Source: Herbiconiux flava (GTDB taxonomy: Bacteria; Actinomycetota; Actinomycetes; Actinomycetales; Microbacteriaceae). Taken from it: DNA of 64,000 nt. Of this stretch, positions 33,917 to 41,946 are shown piece by piece (the stretch's first letter is position 1; each line of letters begins with the position of its first letter). Below the pieces are notes generated by a model. The model searched no databases. It worked only from the letters and a program-made list of their open reading frames with translations, and had not been told where the DNA came from. The stretch covers positions 558,001 through 622,000 of the forward strand of contig NZ_JACCBM010000001.1 of the NCBI RefSeq assembly GCF_013409865.1, read 5' to 3'. A program made the position numbers and the translations under genes.

Positions 33917-36900
33917 TCAGAGCGCCTCGACCAGCTCGGCCAGGGCGCGGTCGGGGGTGCCGAAGCGGTGGGCCGTGATCGAGACCGCCTGCTCGCGCAG
34001 GAACGGCAGCAGCTCGAGGCGTCCGGCCTCGGTCACGGGGCCGCTCCAGAGGGCGACGTCGGGGCGTCCGGCGGTGGCGGCCACGACCTCGTCGGTGGGG
34101 GTGCCGATCAGGCGGATGCGCGCCGGCGCCCGCCCGGCGAGGGACGCGGCCCACTGAGCATCCGTCTCGACCTGCACCGTCAGCGTCAGCCCGTCCGGCA
34201 GCTCCTCGAGCAGCGCGGCGAGCTCGGGGTCCGCGACGCTGACCGTGGCCGCGTCGCCGCTCCGCAGCGCCGCCGCGACGACGCGCAGCACCTCGACCGC
34301 CGGAGCCGCCGAGCCCGCCCGCACCACCGTGCCGCCCGCCGCGCGGTAGCGGAACACGTTGTGCTCGGCGGCGACCTGGGAGACGTCGACGGCGGCGCCG
34401 AAGCGGTCGCTCCAGACGCGGGCGTCGCTGTGCGCGGCACGGGTGAGGAACGCCACGGCGTCGTCGCCCACGAGGGGCGAGCGACGGGCGGCGGCCAGGA
34501 GGACGGTGACTGCCGGGAGGAGGGCGGGAGCATCCGGAACCGCGTGGGCGGCTGGAGCCGAACCGGTGGCTGGCGCCGAGCCGATGATCGTAGCCGAATC
34601 GGCGGAAGGAGCCGAACCGGTGGAGGGCGCCGCCGACGGCAGCCACGACCCCAGGTTCACCAGGTAGTTCGGCCCGCCGGCCTTGGCGCCCGCGCCCACC
34701 GACGACTTCTTCCAGCCGCCGAAGGGCTGGCGCTCGACGATGGCGCCCGTGATGCCGCGATTGACGTAGAGGTTGCCGGCCTCGATGCGGTCGAGCCAGA
34801 TGGAGATCTCGCCGCGGTCGAGCGAGTGCAGCCCCGAGGTGAGGCCGTAGTCGACCTCGTTGACGATGTCGATGGCCTCGTCGAGGGTGTCGGCCGTCAT
34901 GATGCCGAGGATCGGGCCGAAGTACTCGGTGCGGTGGAACGCCGAGCCGCGGGCGACGCCGTCGCGGAGACCCGGGCTCCAGAGCCGGGCGTCGTCATCG
35001 CTCAGGGCGCGCGGGCGGATCAACCACGACTCGCCCTCGCCGAGAGTCGTCAGCCCTTCACGGAGCTTCGGGCCGGGCGCCTCGATCAGCGGGCCCATGC
35101 GGGTCGACGCGACGTGCGGCAGGCCGACGGGCAGCGAGGAGATCGCGTCCATCAGCTGCGAGCGGAAGCGGGGCGAGGACGCCACCGAGCCCACCAGCAC
35201 CACGAGCGACGCGGCCGAGCACTTCTGTCCGGCGTGGCCGAAGGCGGAGGCGGCGACGTCCTTGACGGCGAGGTCGAGGTCGGCCGACGGAGTGACGATG
35301 ATCGCGTTCTTCCCGCTCGTCTCGGCCAGGAGGGGCAACGACGGGCGGAACGAGCGGAACAGCTCGGCCGTCTCGAACGCGCCGGTCAGGATGACGCGGT
35401 CGACGGCCGGGTGCGAGACCAGCTGGCGGCCGAGCGTCTCCTCGTCGACGTCGACGAGCCGCAGCACGTCGGTGGGCACGCCGGCGGCCCAGAGCGCCTC
35501 GGCGACGAGTGCGCCTGAGCGGGCGGACAGGCCCGCCGGCTTGAACAGCACGGGCGACCCCGCGGCGAGCGCCGCCAGTGCCGAACCGGCCGGGATGGCG
35601 ACGGGGAAGTTCCACGGCGGGGTGACGAGCGTCAGACGGGCGGGCACGAACGTGGCGCCCTGGACCGTCTCGAGCTCCAGGCCTCGCTCGGCGTAGTAGT
35701 GGGCGAAGTCGACGGCCTCCGAGACCTCGGGGTCGGCCTGGTCGATGGTCTTGCCGGCCTCGGCGGCCATCACCTCGATCAGCTCGGCCCGCCGCTCTTC
35801 GAGCACGTCGCCGGCGCGGTGCAGGATGGCGCCGCGCTCGGCGGCCCCCAACTCGGCCCAGCGCTCACCTGCCTCGACGGTGCCCGCGACGATGCGCTCG
35901 AGCTCGGCCTCGGTCTCGACGCGGGCGGCCGCGACGGTGTCGATGCTGAGAGTGCTGCCGTCGATGCGCGAGAGGATGCCGTCGGCCCACACCCGGTTGG
36001 CCGCCACCGACGGGTCGGTGTCGGGCGTGCTGACGAAGCGGCCGGGCGCCGATCGGCCGACCTCGGCGAAGCGGTCGGCCACCCGGCGGGCCGGCGGCAC
36101 CGCGGTGTCGAGCGCCTCGAGCGAGGCGGTGAAGCGGCGGCGCTCGCGCTCGAACAGCTCGGGCCGGTCGTTCAGCTCGAAGACGGCCGACATGAAGTTC
36201 TCCTGCGACGCGCCCTCCTCCAGGCGGCGGATCAGGTACGCGATCGCCACGTCGAACTCCTTCGGCGACACCACCGGCGTGTAGAGCAGCAGCGAACCGA
36301 CCTCGCGCTTGACCGCCTCGGCCTGGCCCTGCGCCATGCCGAGCAGCATCTCGAACTCGAGGCCGTCACGCACGCCGCGGCGGCCGGCCACGATCCAGGC
36401 GTAGGCCAGGTCGAAGAGGTTGTGGCCCGCGACGCCGAGCCGCACGTTGCCGATGCGGTCGGGGTGCAGGGCGTAGTCGAGCACCCGCTTGTAGTTGGTG
36501 TCGGAGTCCTGCTTCGTGCCCCAAGTGGCGAGCGGCCAGCCGTGCAGCGAGGCCTCGACCTGCTCCATCGGCAGGTTCGCGCCCTTGACCAGGCGCACCT
36601 TGACGCCGGCGCCGCCGTGGGCCCGGCGCTTCGCCGCCCACTCCTGCAGGCGCATCATCGCGGCGAGCGCGTCGGGCAGGTAGGCCTGCAGCACGATGCC
36701 GGCCTCGAGCTGACGGAACTCGGGCCGGTCGAGCAGGCGCATGAAGACCTCCAGGGTGAGGTCGAGATCCTTGTACTCCTCCATGTCGAGGTTGATGAAC
36801 TTGGCGGGCCTTCCGCTCTTCAGCGGCTTCGCGGCCTCGGCGAAGAGGGGGATGAGCTTCGCCACCACGTCGGCGACCGAGTCCTCGAAGGCCCAGGGCG

Positions 36901-37486
36901 CGTGCGGGGCGACCGTCGACGAGACCTTGATCGAGACGTAGTCGACGTCGTCGCGACCGAGCAGCCGGATCGTGCCGCCCAGCCGCCGACCGGCCTCCTG
37001 CTCGCCCAGCACGGCCTCGCCGAGGAGGTTCACGTTCAGGCGCGTGCCGGGCTTGCGGATCTTCGCGATCGCCGGCCCGAGCTTCTTGTCCGTGGCGTCG
37101 ATCACGAGATGGCCGACCATCTGCCGCAGCACGCGGCGCGCGATCGGCACGACGACGCCGGGCAGCACCGGCGCCATCACGCCGCCGAGGCGCACGGCGG
37201 CGCGGAGCGGCAGCGGCAGGAACGCGGGCACGTCGGGCGCGATGCGGGCGAGCGTGGCGGCGGCGACCTTGAGGTCCTCCGGGCGCACCACTCCGTCGAC
37301 GAAGCCGACCGTGAAGTCGAGGCCCTTGGGGTCGGCGAGCACCCCGGCCAGACGGGTGGCCGAGGCGTCGGACTCGTGGCTCGCGGCCTCGGTCAGCCAG
37401 CGGCGCACGAGCGCGACGACCTCGTCGGCGAGGGCGGCGGTGTCGGCAGCGGTCGTGGTGCGGGGCGCATCCGTCAGATCGGTCAT
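33917..37486 (-). CDS. putA: bifunctional proline dehydrogenase / P5C dehydrogenase
   Basis: 1189 residues. The N-terminal FAD-dependent proline dehydrogenase part (about 60-480) oxidises proline to pyrroline-5-carboxylate and shows VSIKVSST, VRLVKGAN and RLGVAGHNLFDLA. The C-terminal aldehyde dehydrogenase part (about 540-1020) makes glutamate, with Glu722 in LAETSGKN and catalytic Cys756 in HAGQKCSAA. A low-complexity Ser/Ala/Pro stretch (about 955-990) precedes a C-terminal segment of about 200 residues. There is no DNA-binding domain, so regulation probably falls to the divergent LysR protein. ATG 37486 has GGAG 9 bases upstream. Confidence 0.95.
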   Translation of the reverse strand: MTDLTDAPRTTTAADTAALADEVVALVRRWLTEAASHESDASATRLAGVLADPKGLDFTVGFVDGVVRPEDLKVAAATLARIAPDVPAFLPLPLRAAVRLGGVMAPVLPGVVVPIARRVLRQMVGHLVIDATDKKLGPAIAKIRKPGTRLNVNLLGEAVLGEQEAGRRLGGTIRLLGRDDVDYVSIKVSSTVAPHAPWAFEDSVADVVAKLIPLFAEAAKPLKSGRPAKFINLDMEEYKDLDLTLEVFMRLLDRPEFRQLEAGIVLQAYLPDALAAMMRLQEWAAKRRAHGGAGVKVRLVKGANLPMEQVEASLHGWPLATWGTKQDSDTNYKRVLDYALHPDRIGNVRLGVAGHNLFDLAYAWIVAGRRGVRDGLEFEMLLGMAQGQAEAVKREVGSLLLYTPVVSPKEFDVAIAYLIRRLEEGASQENFMSAVFELNDRPELFERERRRFTASLEALDTAVPPARRVADRFAEVGRSAPGRFVSTPDTDPSVAANRVWADGILSRIDGSTLSIDTVAAARVETEAELERIVAGTVEAGERWAELGAAERGAILHRAGDVLEERRAELIEVMAAEAGKTIDQADPEVSEAVDFAHYYAERGLELETVQGATFVPARLTLVTPPWNFPVAIPAGSALAALAAGSPVLFKPAGLSARSGALVAEALWAAGVPTDVLRLVDVDEETLGRQLVSHPAVDRVILTGAFETAELFRSFRPSLPLLAETSGKNAIIVTPSADLDLAVKDVAASAFGHAGQKCSAASLVVLVGSVASSPRFRSQLMDAISSLPVGLPHVASTRMGPLIEAPGPKLREGLTTLGEGESWLIRPRALSDDDARLWSPGLRDGVARGSAFHRTEYFGPILGIMTADTLDEAIDIVNEVDYGLTSGLHSLDRGEISIWLDRIEAGNLYVNRGITGAIVERQPFGGWKKSSVGAGAKAGGPNYLVNLGSWLPSAAPSTGSAPSADSATIIGSAPATGSAPAAHAVPDAPALLPAVTVLLAAARRSPLVGDDAVAFLTRAAHSDARVWSDRFGAAVDVSQVAAEHNVFRYRAAGGTVVRAGSAAPAVEVLRVVAAALRSGDAATVSVADPELAALLEELPDGLTLTVQVETDAQWAASLAGRAPARIRLIGTPTDEVVAATAGRPDVALWSGPVTEAGRLELLPFLREQAVSITAHRFGTPDRALAELVEAL

Positions 37487-37530
37487 GCAGCAATGCTCCG
37501 TCACGGCAAGCCTCAGCAAAAGCGATGGTT

Positions 37531-37544
37531 CCTGATGCATATGC
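37531..37544. promoter_or_regulatory. candidate LysR-type site between putA and its regulator
   Basis: CCTGATGCATATGC contains the 8-bp palindrome GCATATGC (37537-37544). It lies in the 88-bp divergent region, about 50 bases before the putA start and 31 before the LysR start. Its first part recurs exactly at 33820-33830. Confidence 0.45.
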
Positions 37545-37574
37545 GTAAGCTGACGTGAACAGAGAAGAGTCCGG

Positions 37575-38489
37575 ATGCTCGACGTGCGCAAACTCGTGCT
37601 GCTGCGCGAACTGGCGATCCGCGGCACCATCGCGGCCGTCGCCGAAGCGCTCAGCTTCAGCCCCTCGGCCGTGTCGCAGCAGCTCAGCGCCCTCGAGCGC
37701 GAGGCGGGCGTCGCCCTCTTCCGCCGCACCGGACGACGCCTGCAGCTCACTCCCCAGGCCGAGGTGCTGGTCGCGTCCGCCGCCGAGCTGCTCGACACGC
37801 TCGAGCGCGCCGACGTCGCGCTGCAGTCCTCGCTCGAGACGGTCAGCGGCACCCTGCGGGTCGCGGTGTTCCAGTCGGCGGCGCTCACCCTGATGCCCCC
37901 GGCTCTGCGATCGATGACCGACGAGCATCCGAACGTGCGCATCGAGATGGCGCAGCGCGAGCCCGGCCAGGCGCTGCACGACACCTGGGCGCGGGAGTTC
38001 GACCTCGTGGTCGGCGAGGAGTACCCGGCGCACTCGGCCCCGTGGCTCAGCGGTCTCGAGCGGCACGACCTCACCAGCGACGCGGTCGAGCTGGCGCTGC
38101 CGGGCGAGGCGGCCAGCCCGCATCCGCTGGCCTCGATGCAGGATGCCCGCACGATGCCCTGGGTGATGGAACCTCAGGGCACCGCGAGCCGCCACTTCGC
38201 CGAGCAGCTCTGCCGGGTCGCGGGCTTCGAACCGGACGTGCGGTACGAGACCGCCGACCTGCAGACGCAGATCCGGCTGATCGAGACGGGCAACGCCGTG
38301 GCGTTCATGCCGGAGCTGGTCTGGGCGGGGCGGCCGACGACCTGCCGGCTGGTCACGCCGCCGGGCGCGCCACGGCGCACGATCTTCACGGCGCACCGGG
38401 CCTCGGCGAGCGGATCCTCGGCGATCAGCGCGTTGCGGGCGGCGCTTGAGGCATCGGCGGCCTCGTGGCGGGCGTCAACCTCGGGATAA
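37575..38489 (+). CDS. LysR-family regulator, probably of putA
   Basis: 304-residue LysR-type regulator. The winged helix-turn-helix (about 1-60: LVLLRELAIRGTIAAVAEALSFSPSAVSQQLSALERE) has the usual dimerisation helix after it, then a periplasmic-binding-like effector domain starting SGTLRVAVFQSAA. The ATG at 37575 has AGAAGAG upstream. Its divergent place next to putA points to control of proline use. Its last codons overlap the TetR operator downstream. Confidence 0.9.
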   Translation: MLDVRKLVLLRELAIRGTIAAVAEALSFSPSAVSQQLSALEREAGVALFRRTGRRLQLTPQAEVLVASAAELLDTLERADVALQSSLETVSGTLRVAVFQSAALTLMPPALRSMTDEHPNVRIEMAQREPGQALHDTWAREFDLVVGEEYPAHSAPWLSGLERHDLTSDAVELALPGEAASPHPLASMQDARTMPWVMEPQGTASRHFAEQLCRVAGFEPDVRYETADLQTQIRLIETGNAVAFMPELVWAGRPTTCRLVTPPGAPRRTIFTAHRASASGSSAISALRAALEASAASWRASTSG

Positions 38490-38511
38490 CTTGCACAGTG
38501 GTGTGCAAGTT
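38488..38511. promoter_or_regulatory. TetR-type palindromic operator
   Basis: AACTTGCACA and TGTGCAAGTT form perfect 10-bp arms around a 4-bp centre. The left arm includes the -35 box and the right arm reaches to the -10 box of the TetR operon, so binding would exclude RNA polymerase. The protein encoded from 38527 is the obvious candidate to bind it. Confidence 0.85.
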
Positions 38512-38519
38512 AGTAGAAT
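38491..38519 (+). promoter_or_regulatory. promoter of the TetR/YhgE operon, leaderless
   Basis: TTGCAC (38491-38496), 17 bp, TAGAAT (38514-38519), then only 7 bases to the GTG start codon. The mRNA should start at or next to the start codon. Confidence 0.75.
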
Positions 38520-38526
38520 CGGGGGC

Positions 38527-39246
38527 GTGTCCACCAATCTCTCCCCCCGCGCTCCGCGCCGCGACGCCCTCGAGAACCGCGAGGCCATCGTGCTCGCCGC
38601 CTCGGTCGTCTTCCGCCGCGACCCCGAGGCGTCGCTCGACGCCGTCGCCGCCGAGGCCGGGCTCTCGCGCCGCGCCCTCTACGGCCACTTCTCCTCCCGC
38701 GACGAACTGCTCGCCGAGCTGCTCACGCGCGGCGGCGCCCGCATCTCCGCGGCGCTGGCCGACGTGCACCACGACGACCCGCGCATCCACCTCGCTCTGA
38801 TCGGCGCCGCCATCTGGGCCGAGGTGCAGCAGGTGCGCGTGCTCGCCCAGCTCGCGGTGCACGGCCCGCTCGAGAAGACGGTGGCGTCGGCCCTGTCGCC
38901 GGTGCGCGCATCCGTTCGCCGGGCCACCAGCGCCGGTGTGGCGCAGGGATACTTCCGGGAGAGCGTGCCGGTCGAGTCGCTCGCGCAGCTGATCGAGGAT
39001 GCGGCGATCGGCGTGCTCGACGTCGCCGTGCGCACCGACCTCGACGAGGCCGAGGGGCGGCGGCTCGTGATGACCGTGGGGTTGTCGGTCGCGGGGCTGT
39101 CGTGGCGGGAGGCGGATGCGCTGGTGGAGTCGATCCCGGCGTCGCTGCTCGCGCCGTGGAGTGCCGGGGATGCTGCCGGCGACGCTGCCGACGCCGGCGA
39201 CCGTTCTGGCGCCGCCGGCGCTGCTGACGAAGGGGGCCGGGCATGA
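38527..39246 (+). CDS. TetR-family regulator
   Basis: 239-residue TetR-type repressor. Helix-turn-helix residues about 15-55 include VFRRDPEASLDAVAAEAGLSRRALYGHFSSRDELLAELL. The rest is an all-helical ligand domain, ending in an Ala/Gly/Asp-rich tail. GTG 38527 is used with no ribosome site, in line with leaderless translation. It overlaps the next gene by four bases (ATGA) and probably represses its own operon through the 24-bp palindrome. Downstream membrane protein suggests it senses a compound handled at the envelope. Confidence 0.9.
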   Translation: MSTNLSPRAPRRDALENREAIVLAASVVFRRDPEASLDAVAAEAGLSRRALYGHFSSRDELLAELLTRGGARISAALADVHHDDPRIHLALIGAAIWAEVQQVRVLAQLAVHGPLEKTVASALSPVRASVRRATSAGVAQGYFRESVPVESLAQLIEDAAIGVLDVAVRTDLDEAEGRRLVMTVGLSVAGLSWREADALVESIPASLLAPWSAGDAAGDAADAGDRSGAAGAADEGGRA

Positions 39247-39872
39247 AGATCGTGGCGCAGGGCGTGAGCAAGGGGCACGCGGGCATCCCCTTGCCCGAGC
39301 GCGACGTGACGTACGAGACCGGGCGCGTCGTCGTCGCCGAGGCGGAGGTCGGCGACCAGCCGACCGTGCTCTCCCTCATCCTCAGTGGGCGCATGACCCC
39401 CGACAGCGGCTCGGTCACGATCGACGGCGCCGACGACCCGGCGCGTCTGCGCGAGGCGATCGCGCTCGTCGACGCCCCCGAGGTGAGTGAACCGCCGGCC
39501 GACCTGAAGCTGCGCGACGTCGTGCGCGAGGAGCTGATGTACGCCGGCCGCTCGACCACCCGGGCGACGATCGCCCAGACCCTGGCCGACGCGGGCGCCG
39601 CCGATTACGCCGAGGTGCGCATCGGCGCGGTGCCGGCCACCCTGCGCATCCGGCTGCTCACCGAGCTCGCGTCGTTCCGGCGCGGCGTGAGCGGCCTCGT
39701 CATCGCCGCACCCGACCGCCACGGCGGCGACCCGCGCGAATGGCTCGAGATCGCCAACGACCTCGCCGCTCGCGACTTCGCCGTGCTCGTCGTCTGCGGC
39801 GCCCCCTCTTCTCTTCTGGTGCAGTCCCTGCTGCCCAGCGTCGACACCCTGGAACCGGAGCAGTTCTCGTGA
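39243..39872 (+). CDS. ATPase-like protein lacking Walker motifs
   Basis: 209 residues with the outline of an ABC ATPase but without its catalytic motifs. LSLILSGRMTPDSGSVTIDG matches the segment that follows Walker A in ABC proteins, yet the P-loop itself is VGDQPTVL. No LSGGQ signature exists (the matching place reads VPATLRIRLLTELASF) and Walker B is degraded to LVIAAPDR. It should not hydrolyse ATP. It overlaps the TetR and YhgE genes by four bases on each side, so it is a fixed partner, perhaps a structural or regulatory subunit of the YhgE protein. Reading it as a degenerate ABC protein is inference. Confidence 0.7.
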   Translation: MKIVAQGVSKGHAGIPLPERDVTYETGRVVVAEAEVGDQPTVLSLILSGRMTPDSGSVTIDGADDPARLREAIALVDAPEVSEPPADLKLRDVVREELMYAGRSTTRATIAQTLADAGAADYAEVRIGAVPATLRIRLLTELASFRRGVSGLVIAAPDRHGGDPREWLEIANDLAARDFAVLVVCGAPSSLLVQSLLPSVDTLEPEQFS

Positions 39873-41932
39873 AGATCTACCACCTCGTCGCCACCGAGCT
39901 GAAGCGGCTGACCGCGACCGGCATGGCGAAGCTCGCCCTCGTCGCGCTGATGCTCGTGCCCGTGCTCTACGCCGGGCTCTACCTCTGGGCCAACAACGAC
40001 CCCTACGGCAACCTCAAGGACGTGCCGGTGGCGCTCGTCGTCGAGGACACCGGCGCCACCGTCGACGGCGAACAGGTCGACTACGGCCAGCAGGTCGAGG
40101 ACCAGCTGCTCGAGGACGAGTCCGTCGGCTGGATCGTCACCGACGCCGACACCGCCGAGCAGGGCGTGCGCGACGGCACCTTCGACTTCATCCTCACGCT
40201 CGGCCCCGACTTCTCGACCGCGCTCACGAGCGCCGAGGGCGACGCGCCGACCCAGGCCGTCGTCGAGCTCACCACGAACGACACGAACAGCTTCCTCGCC
40301 ACCACCATCGCCGGCCAGGTCGCCGAGAAGGTGCGCGCCAGCATCACCGAGCAGGTCGGCAAGGAGGCGGCACTCAAACTCCTCGACGGCTTCGCCACGG
40401 TGCGGGAGAACCTGACCACGGCAGTCGACGGCGCCGATCAGCTCGCCGACGGCACCGCGAGCGCCAGCGACGGCGGCCAGCAGCTCGCCTCGGGCGCGGG
40501 CACCGCGAACATCGGCGCCCTGCAGCTCGCCGACGGGCTGCAGCAGCTCCAGGCCGGCTCGGCCGCGCTGCCCGACCAGGCGAACCAGCTGAACGACGGC
40601 GCCCAGCAGCTCTCCACCGGGCTGCAGCAGCTGCAGGCCGGCTCGGCCTCCCTGCCCGGCGACACCGCGCGCCTGAACGACGGCGCGCAGCAGGTCGCGG
40701 CGGGCAACGCGCAGCTGGCGTCCACGGCGTCGGGTCTCGCGACTGAGGTTCAGGATGCGGTGAACCAGGCTGCGGCCGTGCGCTCCGACGCCGAGGCGGC
40801 CATCGCCGCCAGCGCCCTCACCCCCGAGCAGAAGCAGGCGCTCCTCGCCGACATCGCGCAGATCGCCACCGCCGTGGACTCCGGCAACGCGCAGGTGCAG
40901 GCCGCCAACACCCAGATCGGCACCCTGGCCGCCGGCAGCGCGCAGGTCGCCGCCGGAACCCAGCAGCTCGCCGACTCGGCACCGCAGCTCTCCGGCGGCA
41001 TCGCGACCGCCGCCTCCGGAGCCACGCAGCTCGCCGCCGGAACCCAGCAGCTCGCCGACGCCGCCCCCGCGCTGACGAACGGCATCGCCTCGGCGGCGTC
41101 CGGCGCGTCCCAGCTCGCGGGCGGAGTGACGCAGCTCGCCCAGGGCTCGCTCGACCTCGCGGGCGGTCTCGGCACCCTCGACAGCGGGGCGGACGAATTG
41201 CGCGACGGCCTCGCATCCGGACTCGACGACGTGCCGAACCAGACCGCCGACCAGCGCGAGACCGCGGCCCAGACCATCTCCGACCCGGTCGCGGTCGACA
41301 GCGACGCGGTCACGAAGGCGAGCAACTACGGAGCCGGCATGGCGCCGTTCTTCATCAGCCTCGCGGCCTGGATCGGCATCTACGCGCTGTTCCTGATCGT
41401 GAAGCCGCTGTCGCGCCGCGCCCTCACCGCGCTGAAGAGGCCCTTCACCGCGACCACCGCCGGCTGGGCCGCACCCGCGCTCCTCGGTGCGGTGCAGATG
41501 CTCGCGGTGTTCGGCATCATCACCCTCGCGCTCGGCTACCAGGTCGAGCACCCGTGGGGGATGCTCGGCTTCATGGTGCTCACCTCGGCGACGTTCGCGA
41601 CGATCATCCTGGCGCTGAACATCCTGCTCGGCAGCGTCGGGCAGTTCCTCGGGCTGGTGCTGATGGTGCTGCAGCTGGTGACCGCGGGCGGGACGTTCCC
41701 GTGGCAGACGCTGCCCGGGCCGCTGCAGGTGCTGCACCAGGTGCTGCCGATGAGTCACGCCGTCGACGGCATCCGGCAGCTGATGTACGGGGGCGACGTG
41801 TCACTCGCGGGGGCCGACGCGGGGGCGCTGTTCTTCTGGCTGGCCGGGGCGCTGCTCGTCTCGTACCTCGGGGCGCGGCGCATGACGCGCCACCGCACCC
41901 TGCGCGACCTGCGCCCCTCCCTCATCGGCTGA
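39869..41932 (+). CDS. YhgE/Pip-domain membrane protein
   Basis: 687-residue membrane protein. One N-terminal span (about 20-45) is followed by a large outside region with the VPVALVVEDTGATVDG opening of YhgE/Pip proteins and many copies of an 11-residue-like unit of the type LADGTQQLASGA (about 195-460), predicted to form a long helical rod. Five or so spans complete the C-terminus, ending with ABC-2-like segments. GTG 39869 overlaps the previous stop. Relatives include phage receptor Pip and components of ESX/type VII-linked systems; the role in this organism is unknown. Confidence 0.88.
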   Translation: MKIYHLVATELKRLTATGMAKLALVALMLVPVLYAGLYLWANNDPYGNLKDVPVALVVEDTGATVDGEQVDYGQQVEDQLLEDESVGWIVTDADTAEQGVRDGTFDFILTLGPDFSTALTSAEGDAPTQAVVELTTNDTNSFLATTIAGQVAEKVRASITEQVGKEAALKLLDGFATVRENLTTAVDGADQLADGTASASDGGQQLASGAGTANIGALQLADGLQQLQAGSAALPDQANQLNDGAQQLSTGLQQLQAGSASLPGDTARLNDGAQQVAAGNAQLASTASGLATEVQDAVNQAAAVRSDAEAAIAASALTPEQKQALLADIAQIATAVDSGNAQVQAANTQIGTLAAGSAQVAAGTQQLADSAPQLSGGIATAASGATQLAAGTQQLADAAPALTNGIASAASGASQLAGGVTQLAQGSLDLAGGLGTLDSGADELRDGLASGLDDVPNQTADQRETAAQTISDPVAVDSDAVTKASNYGAGMAPFFISLAAWIGIYALFLIVKPLSRRALTALKRPFTATTAGWAAPALLGAVQMLAVFGIITLALGYQVEHPWGMLGFMVLTSATFATIILALNILLGSVGQFLGLVLMVLQLVTAGGTFPWQTLPGPLQVLHQVLPMSHAVDGIRQLMYGGDVSLAGADAGALFFWLAGALLVSYLGARRMTRHRTLRDLRPSLIG

Positions 41933-41946
41933 CCCCGCGCGCGACC

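Noticed and set aside
39243..39872. Functional ABC ATPase for the YhgE protein
   Set aside because: Walker A, signature and Walker B motifs are all missing, so it is described as an ATPase-like protein.
39605..41758. 717-codon minus-strand frame opposite the YhgE gene
   Set aside because: Repeats mirror the YhgE repeats; no independent domain.
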